DNA of 64,000 bases from Atopsyche davidsoni. Taxonomy: Eukaryota > Arthropoda > Insecta > Trichoptera > Hydrobiosidae. Positions 46,601 to 56,084 of the stretch are shown here, piece after piece. The notes beneath the pieces are model-generated. The model saw nothing but the letters and a program-made list of their open reading frames with translations, was not told the origin of the DNA and searched no databases. The translations under genes were made by a program, and so were the position numbers. The DNA lies in NCBI GenBank assembly GCA_022113835.1, contig JAILWY010000019.1, forward strand, positions 7,278,001 to 7,342,000, given 5' to 3'. Position 1 is the stretch's first letter; each line of letters begins with the position of its first letter.

Positions 46601-49600
46601 GAAGGCCATTCCCCTCATAATTCATAGACGAAGAACTGTTCCGGTAGGTATCTAATAACGCACTGAGCAAGTTTAAGTATAAAGTTTTTTGTTGGTTGAT
46701 AATATGGGTGCATTAATTTTAAACCTGATTTCTGTACTTTTTTTCAGTTCTTCAGACCTTGTTCAGGATTTAATATTGCTCAATGCTTTGCTCCTCCGAT
46801 GGCCATTGTCCGCCCAGCTCGTAGTCAAAGAAATAATCAGGTAGGTATCTAATAAGGCACTGAGCATGTTTGCTTTTAACATTGCTAATAAGGTTTTTTG
46901 TTTATTGATAATATGGGTGCCATTGATAATATTGAATACCAATCCAGCTAGCACTTTAGCTGATTTTTGTGGTGAACAAGCTCTGAATGCAGCTAGGATT
47001 AAAGCACTTCTAATGTCATATCCCACCAGTCTTGTGGTCAGATAGGTTTCTGAAAAGGCAGTGGGCTTGCTTAGCTTTTACATGAAACATACAAAGTTTT
47101 TTTGTTCCTCTAGAGGTCGCATCCCTCACGACTCGTGTAACCTTTGGCCAAAATACTGATTATTATGTTTTTAAAAATCCACAGAGCCTGATAGTTTTTT
47201 TACCTTGACAGTAAAAATATTATATTAATTTTAGATTAATGTCAATCAGAATGCGTTTTTATTTACCCATGCAGGTATTAGTATGTTTATGTGATTAAGC
47301 ACATTTTTTCATACATTGAAAACGATTAAAGAAAACTCTCAGAAAATATCATCGTGACTTGTGAGGGATCCCTCACAAATCACGATGATATTTTCTGAGA
47401 GTTTTCTTTAATCGTTTTCAATGTATGAAAAAATGTGCTTAATCACAGTAAAAATATTGTTTTTTGTAATACAAGTGCACATAGATTGATCACCTAACAA
47501 ATATTATTTTTCTATTGCAGATATTGAGGCATGCAGTTAATCAGAATGAAGTTAGGGCGAGAGCTATTCCAGTGGCCATATCCCTCCCGGCTCAAGACCA
47601 GGTAGGTTTCTGAAAAGGCACTGAGGTTTTACATGAAACATGTAAAGTTTTTTTGTACCTCTAGAGATCACATCCCTCACGACTCGTGTAACCTTTGGCC
47701 AAAATACTGATTATTATGTTTATAAAAATCCCCAGAACCTGCTAGTTTTTTACATTGACATTTAAAATATTGTTTTTTGTAATACAAGTGCACATAGATT
47801 GATTACATCACAATTATTATTTTTCTATTGCAGATGTTGAGACATGAAGTTAGGGTGAGAGCTATTCCAGTGACCATATCCCTTCCGGCTCAAGAGCAGG
47901 TAGGTTTCTGAAAAGGCACTGAGGTTTTACATGAAACATGTAAAGTTTTTTTGTACCTCTAGAGATAGCATCCCTCACGACTCGTGTAACCTTTGGCCAA
48001 AATACTGATTATTATGTTTATAAAAATCCCCAGAACCTGATAGTTTTTTTACCTTGACAGTAAAAATATGGTTTTTCGTAATACAAGTGCACATAGATTG
48101 ATCACCTAACAAATATTATTTTTCTATTGCAGATATTGAGGCATGCAGTTAATCAGAATGAAGTTAGGGCGAGAGCTATTCCAGTGGCCATATCCCTCCC
48201 GGCTCAAGACCAGGTAGGTTTCTGAAAAGGCACTGAGGTTTTACATGAAACATGTAATGATTTATTGTACCTCTAGAAATAGCATCCCTCACGACTCGTG
48301 TAACCTTTGGCCAAAATACTGATTATTATGTTTATAAAAATCCCCAGAACCTGTTAGTTTTTTACATTGACATTTAAAATATTGTTTTTTGTAATACAAG
48401 TGCACATAGATTGATTACATCACAATTATTATTTTTCTATTGCAGATGTTGAGACATGAAGTTAGGGTGAGAGCTATTCCAGTGACCATATCCCTTCCGG
48501 CTCAAGAGCAGGTAGGTTTCTGAAAAGGCACTGAGGTTTTACATGAAACATGTAAAGTTTTTTTGTACCTCTAGAGATAGCATCCCTCACGACTCGTGTA
48601 ACCTTTGGCCAAAATACTGATTATTATGTTTATAAAAATCCCCAGAACCTGATAGTTTTTTTACCTTGACAGTAAAAATATGGTTTTTCGTAATACAAGT
48701 GCACATAGATTGATCACCTAACAAATATTATTTTTCTATTGCAGATATTGAGGCATGCAGTTAATCAGAATGAAGTTAGGGCGAGAGCTATTCCAGTGGC
48801 CATATCCCTCCCGGCTCAAGACCAGGTAGGTTTCTGAAAAGGCACTGAGGTTTTACATGAAACATGTAATGATTTATTGTACCTCTAGAAATAGCATCCC
48901 TCACGACTCGTGTAACCTTTGGCCAAAATACTGATTATTATGTTTATAAAAATCCCCAGAACCTGTTAGTTTTTTACATTGACATTTAAAATATTGTTTT
49001 TTGTAATACAAGTGCACATAGATTGATTACATCACAATTATTATTTTTCTATTGCAGATGTTGAGACATGAAGTTAGGGTGAGAGCTATTCCAGTGACCA
49101 TATCCCTTCCGGCTCAAGAGCAGGTAGGTTTCTGAAAAGGCACTGAGGTTTTACATGAAACATGTAAAGTTTTTTTGTACCTCTAGAGATAGCATCCCTC
49201 ACGACTCGTGTAACCTTTGGCCAAAATACTGATTATTATGTTTATAAAAATCCCCAGAACCTGATAGTTTTTTTACCTTGACAGTAAAAATATGGTTTTT
49301 TGTAATACAAGTGCACATAGATTGATCACCTAACAAATATTATTTTTCTATTGCAGATATTGAGGCATGCAGTTAATCAGAATGAAGTTAGGGCGAGAGC
49401 TATTCCAGTGGCCATATCCCTCCCGGCTCAAGACCAGGTAGGTTTCTGAAAAGGCACTGAGGTTTTACATGAAACATGTAATGATTTATTGTACCTCTAG
49501 AAATAGCATCCCTCACGACTCGTGTAACCTTTGGCCAAAATACTGATTATTATGTTTATAAAAATCCCCAGAACCTGTTAGTTTTTTACATTGACATTTA

Positions 49601-52600
49601 AAATATTGTTTTTTGTAATACAAGTGCACATAGATTGATTACATCACAATTATTATTTTTCTATTGCAGATGTTGAGACATGAAGTTAGGGTGAGAGCTA
49701 TTCCAGTGACCATATCCCTTCCGGCTCAAGAGCAGGTAGGTTTCTGAAAAGGCACTGAGGTTTTACATGAAACATGTAAAGTTTTTTTGTACCTCTAGAG
49801 ATAGCATCCCTCACGACTCGTGTAACCTTTGGCCAAAATACTGATTATTATGTTTATAAAAATCCCCAGAACCTGATAGTTTTTTTACCTTGACAGTAAA
49901 AATATGGTTTTTTGTAATACAAGTGCACATAGATTGATCACCTAACAAATATTATTTTTCTATTGCAGATGTTGAGACATGAAGTTAGGGTGAGAGCTAT
50001 TCCAGTGACCATATCCCTTCCGGCTCAAGATCAGGTAGGTTTCTGAAAAGGCACTGAGGTTTTACATGAAACATGTAAAGTTTTTTTGTACCTCTAGAGA
50101 TAGCATCCCTCACGACTCGTGTAACCTTTGGCCAAAATACTGATTATTATGTTTATAAAAATCCCCAGAACCTGATAGTTTTTTTACCTTGACAGTAAAA
50201 ATATGGTTTTTTGTAATACAAGTGCACATAGATTGATCACCTAACAAATATTATTTTTCTATTGCAGATGTTGAGACATGAAGTTAGGGTGAGAGCTATT
50301 CCAGTGACCATATCCCTTCCGGCTCAAGATCAGGTAGGTTTCTGAAAAGGCACTGAGGTTTTACATGAAACATGTAAAGTTTTTTTGTACCTCTAGAGAT
50401 AGCATCCCTCACGACTCGTGTAACCTTTGGCCAAAATACTGATTATTATGTTTATAAAAATCCCCAGAACCTGATAGTTTTTTTACCTTGACAGTAAAAA
50501 TATGGTTTTTTGTAATACAAGTGCACATAGATTGATCACCTAACAAATATTATTTTTCTATTGCAGATGTTGAGACATGAAGTTAGGGTGAGAGCTATTC
50601 CAGTGACCATATCCCTTCCGGCTCAAGATCAGGTAGGTTTCTGAAAAGGCACTGAGGTTTTACATGAAACATGTAAAGTTTTTTTGTACCTCTAGAGATA
50701 GCATCCCTCACGACTCGTGTAACCTTTGGCCAAAATACTGATTATTATGTTTATAAAAATCCCCAGAACCTGATAGTTTTTTTACCTTGACAGTAAAAAT
50801 ATGGTTTTTTGTAATACAAGTGCACATAGATTGATCACCTAACAAATATTATTTTTCTATTGCAGATGTTGAGAAATGAAGTTAGGGTGAGAGCTATTCC
50901 AGTGACCATATCCCTTCCGGCTCAAGATCAGGTAGGTTTCTGAAAAGGCACTGAGGTTTTACATGAAACATGTAATGATTTTTTGTACCTCTAGAGATCG
51001 CATCCCTCATGACTTGTGTAACCTTTGGCCAAAATACTGATTATTATGTTTATAAAAATCCCCAGAACCTGTTAGTTTTTTACATTGACATTTAAAATAT
51101 TGTTTTTTGTAATACAAGTGCACATAGATTGATTACATCACAATTATTATTTTTCTATTGCAGATGTTGAGAAATGAAGTTAGGGTGAGAGCTATTCCAG
51201 TGACCATATCCCTTCCGGCTCAAGATCAGGTAGGTTTCTGAAAAGGCACTGAGGTTTTACATGAAACATGTAATGATTTTTTGTACCTCTAGAGATCGCA
51301 TCCCTCATGACTTGTGTAACCTTTGGCCAAAATACTGATTATTATGTTTATAAAAATCCCCAGAACCTGTTAGTTTTTTACATTGACATTTAAAATATTG
51401 TTTTTTGTAATACAAGTGCACATAGATTGATTACATCACAATTATTATTTTTCTATTGCAGATGTTGAGAAATGAAGTTAGGGTGAGAGCTATTCCAGTG
51501 ACCATATCCCTTCCGGCTCAAGATCAGGTAGGTTTCTGAAAAGGCACTGAGGTTTTACATGAAACATGTAATGATTTTTTGTACCTCTAGAGATCGCATC
51601 CCTCATGACTTGTGTAACCTTTGGCCAAAATACTGATTATTATGTTTATAAAAATCCCCAGAACCTGTTAGTTTTTTACATTGACATTTAAAATATTGTT
51701 TTTTGTAATACAAGTGCACATAGATTGATTACATCACAATTATTATTGTTCTATTGCAGATGTTGAGACATGAAGTTGGGTTGAGAGCTATTCCAGTGGT
51801 CATATCCCTCCCGGCTCAAGATCAGGTAGGTTTCTGAAAAGGCACTGAGCTTTTACATGAAACATGTAAAGTTTTTTTGTACCTCTAGAGATCGCATCCC
51901 TCACGACTCGTGTAACCTTTGGCCAAAATACTGATTATTATGTTTATAAAAATCCCCAGAACCTGTTAGTTTTTTACATTGACATTTAAAATATTGTTTT
52001 TTGTAATACAAGTGCACCTATCAATTATTGTTTTTCTATTGCAGATGTTGGAAGTGGGAGAACAAGTACAGAATGCAGCTGGGACTGGAGATCTTCTAAT
52101 GAGCCCACCGGGGGGGGCTCATGATCAGGTAGGTTTCTGAGAAGGCACTAAGCATGCTTGGCTTCTTGATGAATCATGAAGTTTTTCTTTTTAATAATAA
52201 TGCTGCCCTAATTGTATATTTAATTTCTGTATATTTTTTATTTTCTATAGCATCCAGAAGGTTAGCAATCTCTGGATATAGGTGATTTTTGTGCTCCTCT
52301 GATAGCCTCCCAACCCTCAACTAGTAATGTAACCTTTGGCCAAAGTAATGAACAGGTAGGTGCTTGAAAAGCCATAAATATGAAGATTTTTTAGTCATAT
52401 AAGTGCATTTAATATACAGCTAATTCCATATAATTATTATTTTTTTTAGCAAATCTTAAGAGGAGGACAAAGTCACACTATAAATGAGTTTTGTGTCCTG
52501 ATGACCACGCCCGCCCCGACTCATGTAGCCTTTGCCCAAAGTAATGCACAGGTAGGTTTCTGAAATGGCACTGAGCCTCTTTGCCTTTTACACTCAAGAT

Positions 52601-55558
52601 AGAGTTTTTTGTTTTTGATAATACGGATGCGTTCATTGTAAACTTCTTTATATTTGATTATTGTTCTTCTACTGCAGTTCTTGAGAGGTCCACTAAGAGT
52701 TCTCCATCCTAAATCGTTAGGCCGTTCAAAAAATGGCATAGCAATAATGCGTGGGTAGTTTACTTATGAAGGCACTTATTCTTGCTGTATTTAAGATCGG
52801 ACATTTTAATTTTGAATTATGCAGACAGACTTATTATGAATTGAATTTATCTCAAGTAATTATTTTTTTTTAGTCCTTTGCAATTTTCTTATCTAAAAGA
52901 ACTCAGAAGCGCTGGTCCATCTGATAACCATGGCAGTGTATTTGTTGGCGATAATAATTTGGAGGTTGTTTATAGACACTGAGCCTGTTATGCTTTTACA
53001 TTAGACATGTAGTTTTTATTTTTCATTATATTAGCTCAATTACTCAATCTTGTTTTTTCTATTGCAATCATTTTTTTTTATTGCAGGCCTTTAATGAATG
53101 CCTAAAAAAATGTTACTCAGAGGTGCTAGTATATTCGATAGCCATATGCCATGTATCTTTTACCGAATATAATGAGCAGGTAGTTTACTCATAATGGCAC
53201 TTAGCCTGCTATGCTTTTTCATTAGAAGTAATATTTTCGTTTTCGATTAGGCAATTTATTTTAAATTGAATATTAATTTTTCTATCGCAATGCTTGAATA
53301 GTTCATTTGACAATCTCAATCCGAAAGTTTTGGCTCATCTGATAGCCTTGGGACAGTGTAGCCTTGAAAATATTAATTAGGCCGTTCACCGATGGTGACA
53401 TTGTGATATTTTAATTTTTTGTTATATAGGCGGATTAATTTTGAATTTAATTTATTTTGATAATTATTTTTCTTTTGCAGACTTTGAAAAATACTGTAAC
53501 CAATCTCGATCCAAATCCGAGAGCCATGGGTGAGTGACCCCTGCCCAAAGTATTGTTCAGGTAGTTTATACTACACCTATACCTCGCTTTATGGCCTAGA
53601 TACGTTCCACGAAACTTGGCCGCTAACCGAAAAGCCGTATAAGGAATCAATTATTCTTATACAAATTCAATGGGATTGGTTCCAAATTTGTAAAATATGT
53701 AACACTTTTTACACATTCTGGCCATTTTTTTTCCAAACATGGTTCATTGTTGTTAATTCTAATTCCTTCCGTGATTTACTGATGGTGTCAACAGCATCCT
53801 TGATGTTATAGTTTTTCCAAAATGTTTTAATTGAAGCTTTACCATCGGTTTCCCTTATCAGTTGTCGGAAATTTCGGCGTAGGTAATATGCCTTAAAAGT
53901 GGCTATTGCACCCTGATCCATTGGTTGGATCAGAGCTGTTGTATTTTTCGGAAGGTACTCAATCATGACATCTTCTGATAGCTCGGATAAATTAGTAGGA
54001 TGCCCTGGTGCATTATCCAAAACTACCAAAGCCTTGTTGGTTAAGTTATTGTCTCGCAAATATTTTTTCACTTCTGTACAAAAATGATTTTTGAACCAAT
54101 CCTCAAAAGTAGCTTTAGTTATCCAAGCTTTCTTGTTGGATTTCATATGACGGGTAATTGATTTTTATTTAGTCCTTTAAGAGGCCTTGGATTTTCGGAC
54201 AAATATATTAAAAGTGGTTTTAGCTTAAAATCACCCGCGGCATTTGCACAAAGTAGCAAAGTTAATCGTTCTTTAGACACCTTATAACCAGGCGCAGATT
54301 TTTCGGTTTTTGAAATGTACGTGCGATCAGGCATTCGCTTCCAATAAAGTCCTGTTTCGTCTACGTTAAACACTTGTGCAGGTTTATAACCACCTCTTTC
54401 AATAATTCCCTTTAAAATTTTGGGATATTCCTTAAGTGCTGCCTCATCGTCGCTAGCTGCTTCACTTTTCATTTTCAAATTATGCAAATTAAATCTATTT
54501 TTAAATTTTTCAAACCATCCTCGGCTTGCTTGGAATGTGACATCTTCAGGAGATTCATCGGTATCTCCATTCTTCAAATTTTCAAAAATACTTAAAGCTT
54601 TTTCCTGGATAATCATTTGACTCATTGGCATTCTCCGTTTGTTATTGTCCTCAATCCATATAATCAATAGTTAAAATAAGTTAAATAAAAAAATACACAT
54701 TAAAATTTTTTAATTTGTACATATATACATATGTACTTACGTACCAAAAATGTCCGTAATTATTTCCAATTTTTCCAGTTAATGTGTAACAATCAGTAAT
54801 AAATATTTACACAAAACACTCACAGAAAAGTCTAAATCGGCCGCTCTATGAGCACACACTGAATAACACTCGTAAACAAAATAACATCGAAAAAAAGGTT
54901 TTTTGGCCGTTATAGCGAAATATTTTAGGCCGTTTATCGAAAACGTGCCATAATTGAAAAGGGCCATTATAGCGAAAGGCCGTATAACGAGCGGCCGTAT
55001 AGCGAGGTATAGGTGTACTATTAAATTAGACGTAACTAGGGGAATATAAATTGACAATATAATTAAGTAATCAATATTTTTGACATAGATTACTTGGTGG
55101 AATTCCATTTTAATATTTTAAGTAAAATACTTTAGTAATTTTTCCACATGTTCCATTTTTATTGGTGACCGGTTTCGCCAACCTTTCACGTTGGCATTAT
55201 CAAACTGAGTGTGGATTTTTTAAATAACATGCCATTAAGTGAACAATTGTTAAAGGGAGAGCTATTGGTTGTTAGAAAGAGATAGAGATGTAATGATTGT
55301 CAGGTGGTAATTTAAGAGTAATGTGAGGTTAATGTACCTAAAAAATGGATATCTATATAATTGCTATTTTTAATAACGATTCTATACAAAACTAATGAGT
55401 TATTTTTCTATTACAGAATTCTACATGAACGCGTAAGTTAAAACACTGAGTATCTTGGCTATTGAATTGAATGTCCCGTTATGAATTTAATTAAAGAATT
55501 ATTTTAATATTGCAGTTCTGCAGGTGAACTCATGGATGTACCGGATAATGAGCAATAG
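34947..55558 (+). CDS. Giant cassette-exon gene, 52 small exons, about 1373 aa
   Basis: ATG 34947 in the context CTCACAATGG and stop TAG 55556-55558. I joined 52 coding exons, each with an AG acceptor and GT donor, into one frame (4122 nt). All but the last five or six start and end in phase 0, so any could be skipped or copied without a frameshift. Early exons share the donor GTAACCAGCTGAC; later ones share GTAGGTTTCTGAAAAGGCAC. No signal peptide, membrane segment or known domain is seen: the N-terminal half is acidic and Ser/Pro/Glu-rich, the C-terminal half is more basic and built on a 'LR..VR.RAIPV.ISLPAQ.Q' repeat. An earlier non-coding exon (perhaps 31325-31467) is likely; the acceptor before the ATG is at 34876 or 34883. 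The parallel with aphid bicycle and schistosome micro-exon genes is architectural only; no sequence match is claimed. Splitting into two genes cannot be excluded. Confidence 0.8.
35222..36067 (+). mobile_element. Deleted piggyBac-like transposon
   Basis: TTAA at 35218-35221 and 36068-36071 flank inverted ends CACTAAACATACC and CACTAAGTGTACC, with a GACCGGT-containing palindrome (ACCGGTCAATTTGACCGGT) next to the left end. Inside, the plus strand reads AIPYLGKYENRPSSVPLTEY then EPFTDCGRTVTTDNFFTSKY and, after a frameshift, GTIRSNKRELPIIAKQKKYE: the piggyBac core and part of its Cys-rich tail. The N-terminal half is absent. Confidence 0.88.
36131..36449 (+). mobile_element. Solo LTR, 319 bp
   Basis: Starts TGTTACGTGA and ends GACCCGTTACA, with a TATA-like ATATAAAAG at about 36306. 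ATAC is duplicated at 36127-36130 and 36450-36453. Unlike the CsRn1-type LTRs in sequence; probably another Ty3/gypsy or BEL family. Confidence 0.7.
36487..36876. mobile_element. Fold-back MITE with about 60-bp inverted ends
   Basis: The left end (GTATAAGCTGTC-GTTATCATTATGA-GGGCTA and on to TTTGATAAATTG) matches the reverse complement of the right end (36815-36876) over about 60 bp with few differences. The centre has no open frame. Target duplication not resolved. Confidence 0.7.
37329..37640 (+). mobile_element. Solo LTR of the CsRn1-like family, 312 bp
   Basis: Runs from TGTAGCGGTCGGTGCAC to GGCGAAA with perfect 4-bp duplications CTTT at 37325-37328 and 37641-37644. Together with the CTCT pair of the element at 17556-19060, this fixes the exact LTR ends for the family. 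Confidence 0.88.
40652..43176 (+). repeat. 612-bp exon-pair repeat, four units, then terminal exon
   Basis: Exons at 40685-40762, 41297-41374, 41909-41986 and 42521-42598 (78 nt, DQVPSASPQVPPPPGMLDAE then PEAMIQ) and at 40845-40928, 41457-41540, 42069-42152 and 42681-42764 (84 nt, DQPFLTRTNMVMSPIIYIHG then SDSDEYSE) recur at exactly 612 bp. Unit copies differ at only a few bases. The fourth unit ends in a full 114-nt exon, 43063-43176 (SRGYMEIDISDSPLDLSCHR and on). In units 1-3 only the first 28-29 nt of that exon survive (41227, 41839, 42451), followed by the next unit's intron, which marks the duplication breakpoint. Confidence 0.92.
43793..46840 (+). CDS. Cassette gene, middle exon group (7 exons)
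   Basis: Exons: 43793-43879, 43995-44084, 44183-44260, 44503-44556, 45330-45413, 46557-46643, 46748-46840, all phase 0. Common pattern: start S/N/L..LR, centre APPM-AI-P or APPISIP, end Q, H or L before GTAGGT. The 54-nt exon at 44503 looks like a shortened copy of 43793 (SLRGKRC..PRTDPEIDL versus SLRAPPISIPRTDPENDL). These are probably the diverged ancestors of the array that follows. Intron 45414-46556 contains a piggyBac-like element. Confidence 0.8.
45115..45300 (+). repeat. Dispersed repeat shared with 21400-21580, with GT/CA hairpin
   Basis: Contains GTGGGTGGGTGTGTGTGTG at 45215 facing its complement CACCCACCCAC at about 45256-45266, an inverted repeat of about 21 bp with an 8-nt loop. 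The rest matches 21400-21580. Confidence 0.6.
45453..46474 (-). mobile_element. Deleted piggyBac-like transposon, second family
   Basis: TTAA at 45449-45452 and 46475-46478 flank perfect 15-bp inverted ends CACTTGGGGTGCGGG. On the minus strand, 45910-45750 encodes MSQYTDDSDDEFCVDNLSNY and on through an Asp/Ser-rich stretch, as at the acidic N-terminus of piggyBac transposases; the catalytic part is missing. A one-kilobase non-autonomous derivative in an intron of the cassette gene. Confidence 0.85.
47230..47446. repeat. SINE relic converted to a 156-bp near-perfect palindrome
   Basis: 47291-47446 reads the same on both strands around GGGATCCC (centre 47368/47369), with one mismatch per arm and no loop. 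The arms match the 3' half of the SINE at 14221-14300 and 57850-57905 (AAAGAAAACTCTCAGAAAAT, CATCGTGA). 47230-47290 carries the normal-order sequence before it (AATGTCAATCAGAATGCG). Confidence 0.85.
47521..52128 (+). repeat. Array of 15 near-identical exons plus one diverged exon
   Basis: 81-nt exons (ILRHAVNQNEVRARAIPVAI then SLPAQDQ) at 47521, 48133, 48745, 49357. 66-nt exons (MLRHEVRVRAIPVTISLPAQ then E/DQ) at 47834, 48446, 49058, 49670, 49969, 50268, 50567, 50866, 51164, 51462, 51760. A diverged 84-nt exon is at 52045-52128. The first eight form four 612-bp long/short pairs; after that the short unit alone repeats at 299 bp and then 298 bp. Acceptors are all CTATTGCAG and donors CAG|GTAGGTTTCTGA. 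Introns are as conserved as exons, which indicates recent unequal exchange rather than selection on exons alone. Confidence 0.93.
52251..55558 (+). CDS. Cassette gene, C-terminal exon group
   Basis: 52251-52355 would be a normal 105-nt phase-0 exon (ending SQPSTSNVTFGQSNEQ) except for a TAG at 52263-52265, so I leave it out of the chain. Then 52450-52551, 52678-52754 (ends phase 2), 52874-52964, 53087-53179, 53481-53529 (ends ATGG|GTGAGT, phase 1), the 16-nt microexon 55417-55432 (phase 2 to 2) and the last exon 55516-55558 (SAGELMDVPDNEQ, stop). The phases of these non-symmetric exons fit one another exactly, which is the best evidence that the chain is one real transcript. The donor after 52964 (GTTGTT) is weak. 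A Tigger element sits in the intron 53530-55416. Confidence 0.7.
53574..55015 (-). mobile_element. Tigger (pogo-type) transposon, one frameshift
   Basis: TA at 53572-53573 and 55016-55017 flank inverted ends CACCTATACCTCGCT. Two minus-strand frames, 54667-54143 and 54146-53709, together give the Tigger transposase: a CENP-B-like part (ASRGWFEKFKNRFNLHNLK), then NVDETGLYWKRMP, VVLDNAPGHP and TTALIQPMDQGAIATFKAYY with the three catalytic Asp. The frames meet at PVI|WKSNKK, where a single base has been lost (TGG to TG). The start of the first DNA-binding domain is not readable. It lies about 10 bp past an old splice donor in the cassette gene. Confidence 0.9.
55060..55209 (-). mobile_element. 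Penelope-type terminal repeat with hammerhead-like core
   Basis: The best preserved of three cores: minus strand 55209-55165 gives CTCAGTTTGATAATGCCAAC, GTGAAAGGTTGGCGAAACCG and GTCAC, with a perfect 6-bp GCCAAC/GTTGGC stem. The flanking block TTTTAATATTTTAAGTAAAA recurs at 5567, 21955 and 58914. Confidence 0.6.
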
Positions 55559-56084
55559 CATCATAAATACAAAATGTTTTAAGGAGTTCAAAGCTGTTAA
55601 TGAAATTCAGCAAACAGGTTTGCTTGTGAAGTGTTATGCTTGTTGACTTTTAGTTTGAAGGGTTAGCAGGTTTCATACCCTAGTGCATTTACATTACCGT
55701 GGGCTTCGTCTACTTAATTTGGACAGGGCTTGGCCAACAGACACTATTATTTCTTAAACAAGTGAAGTTATCTCTTCCCTACTAATCGCTCATCACATTG
55801 TGTAAAATTATTCACTAACTATTTTATCAACTAATATCCTATATACTAATAGAACCATAAAGTTAATCATTCTATAGCTCTAAAACAATACATACTGAAT
55901 TTAAAAATAATAAGAGTTAATCAATCAAGCATACTTATTTATATCAACTGATATAAATATAACTCATTATATCAACTGATGTTTTGTATACTATTGGAAC
56001 CATAAACTTAATCATTCTGTAGTTCTTAAACATATAGCATATACAACCACTAAGTATTTTATAAATACATAATGAATCAAAAGA
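55559..56084. other. 3' flank of the cassette gene
   Basis: It should contain the 3' UTR; an ATAAATA-like word follows the stop at once. No gene or repeat recognised. Confidence 0.4.

Noticed and set aside
46763..47026. 87-codon minus-strand frame
   Set aside because: Antisense to a live cassette exon (46748-46840) and a decayed one; no splice sites of its own.
34947..55558. Interpreting the exon-array gene as an aphid bicycle gene
   Set aside because: I see neither a signal peptide nor paired Cys-Tyr-Cys motifs, and exon phases are 0-0; only the many-small-exon design is similar.
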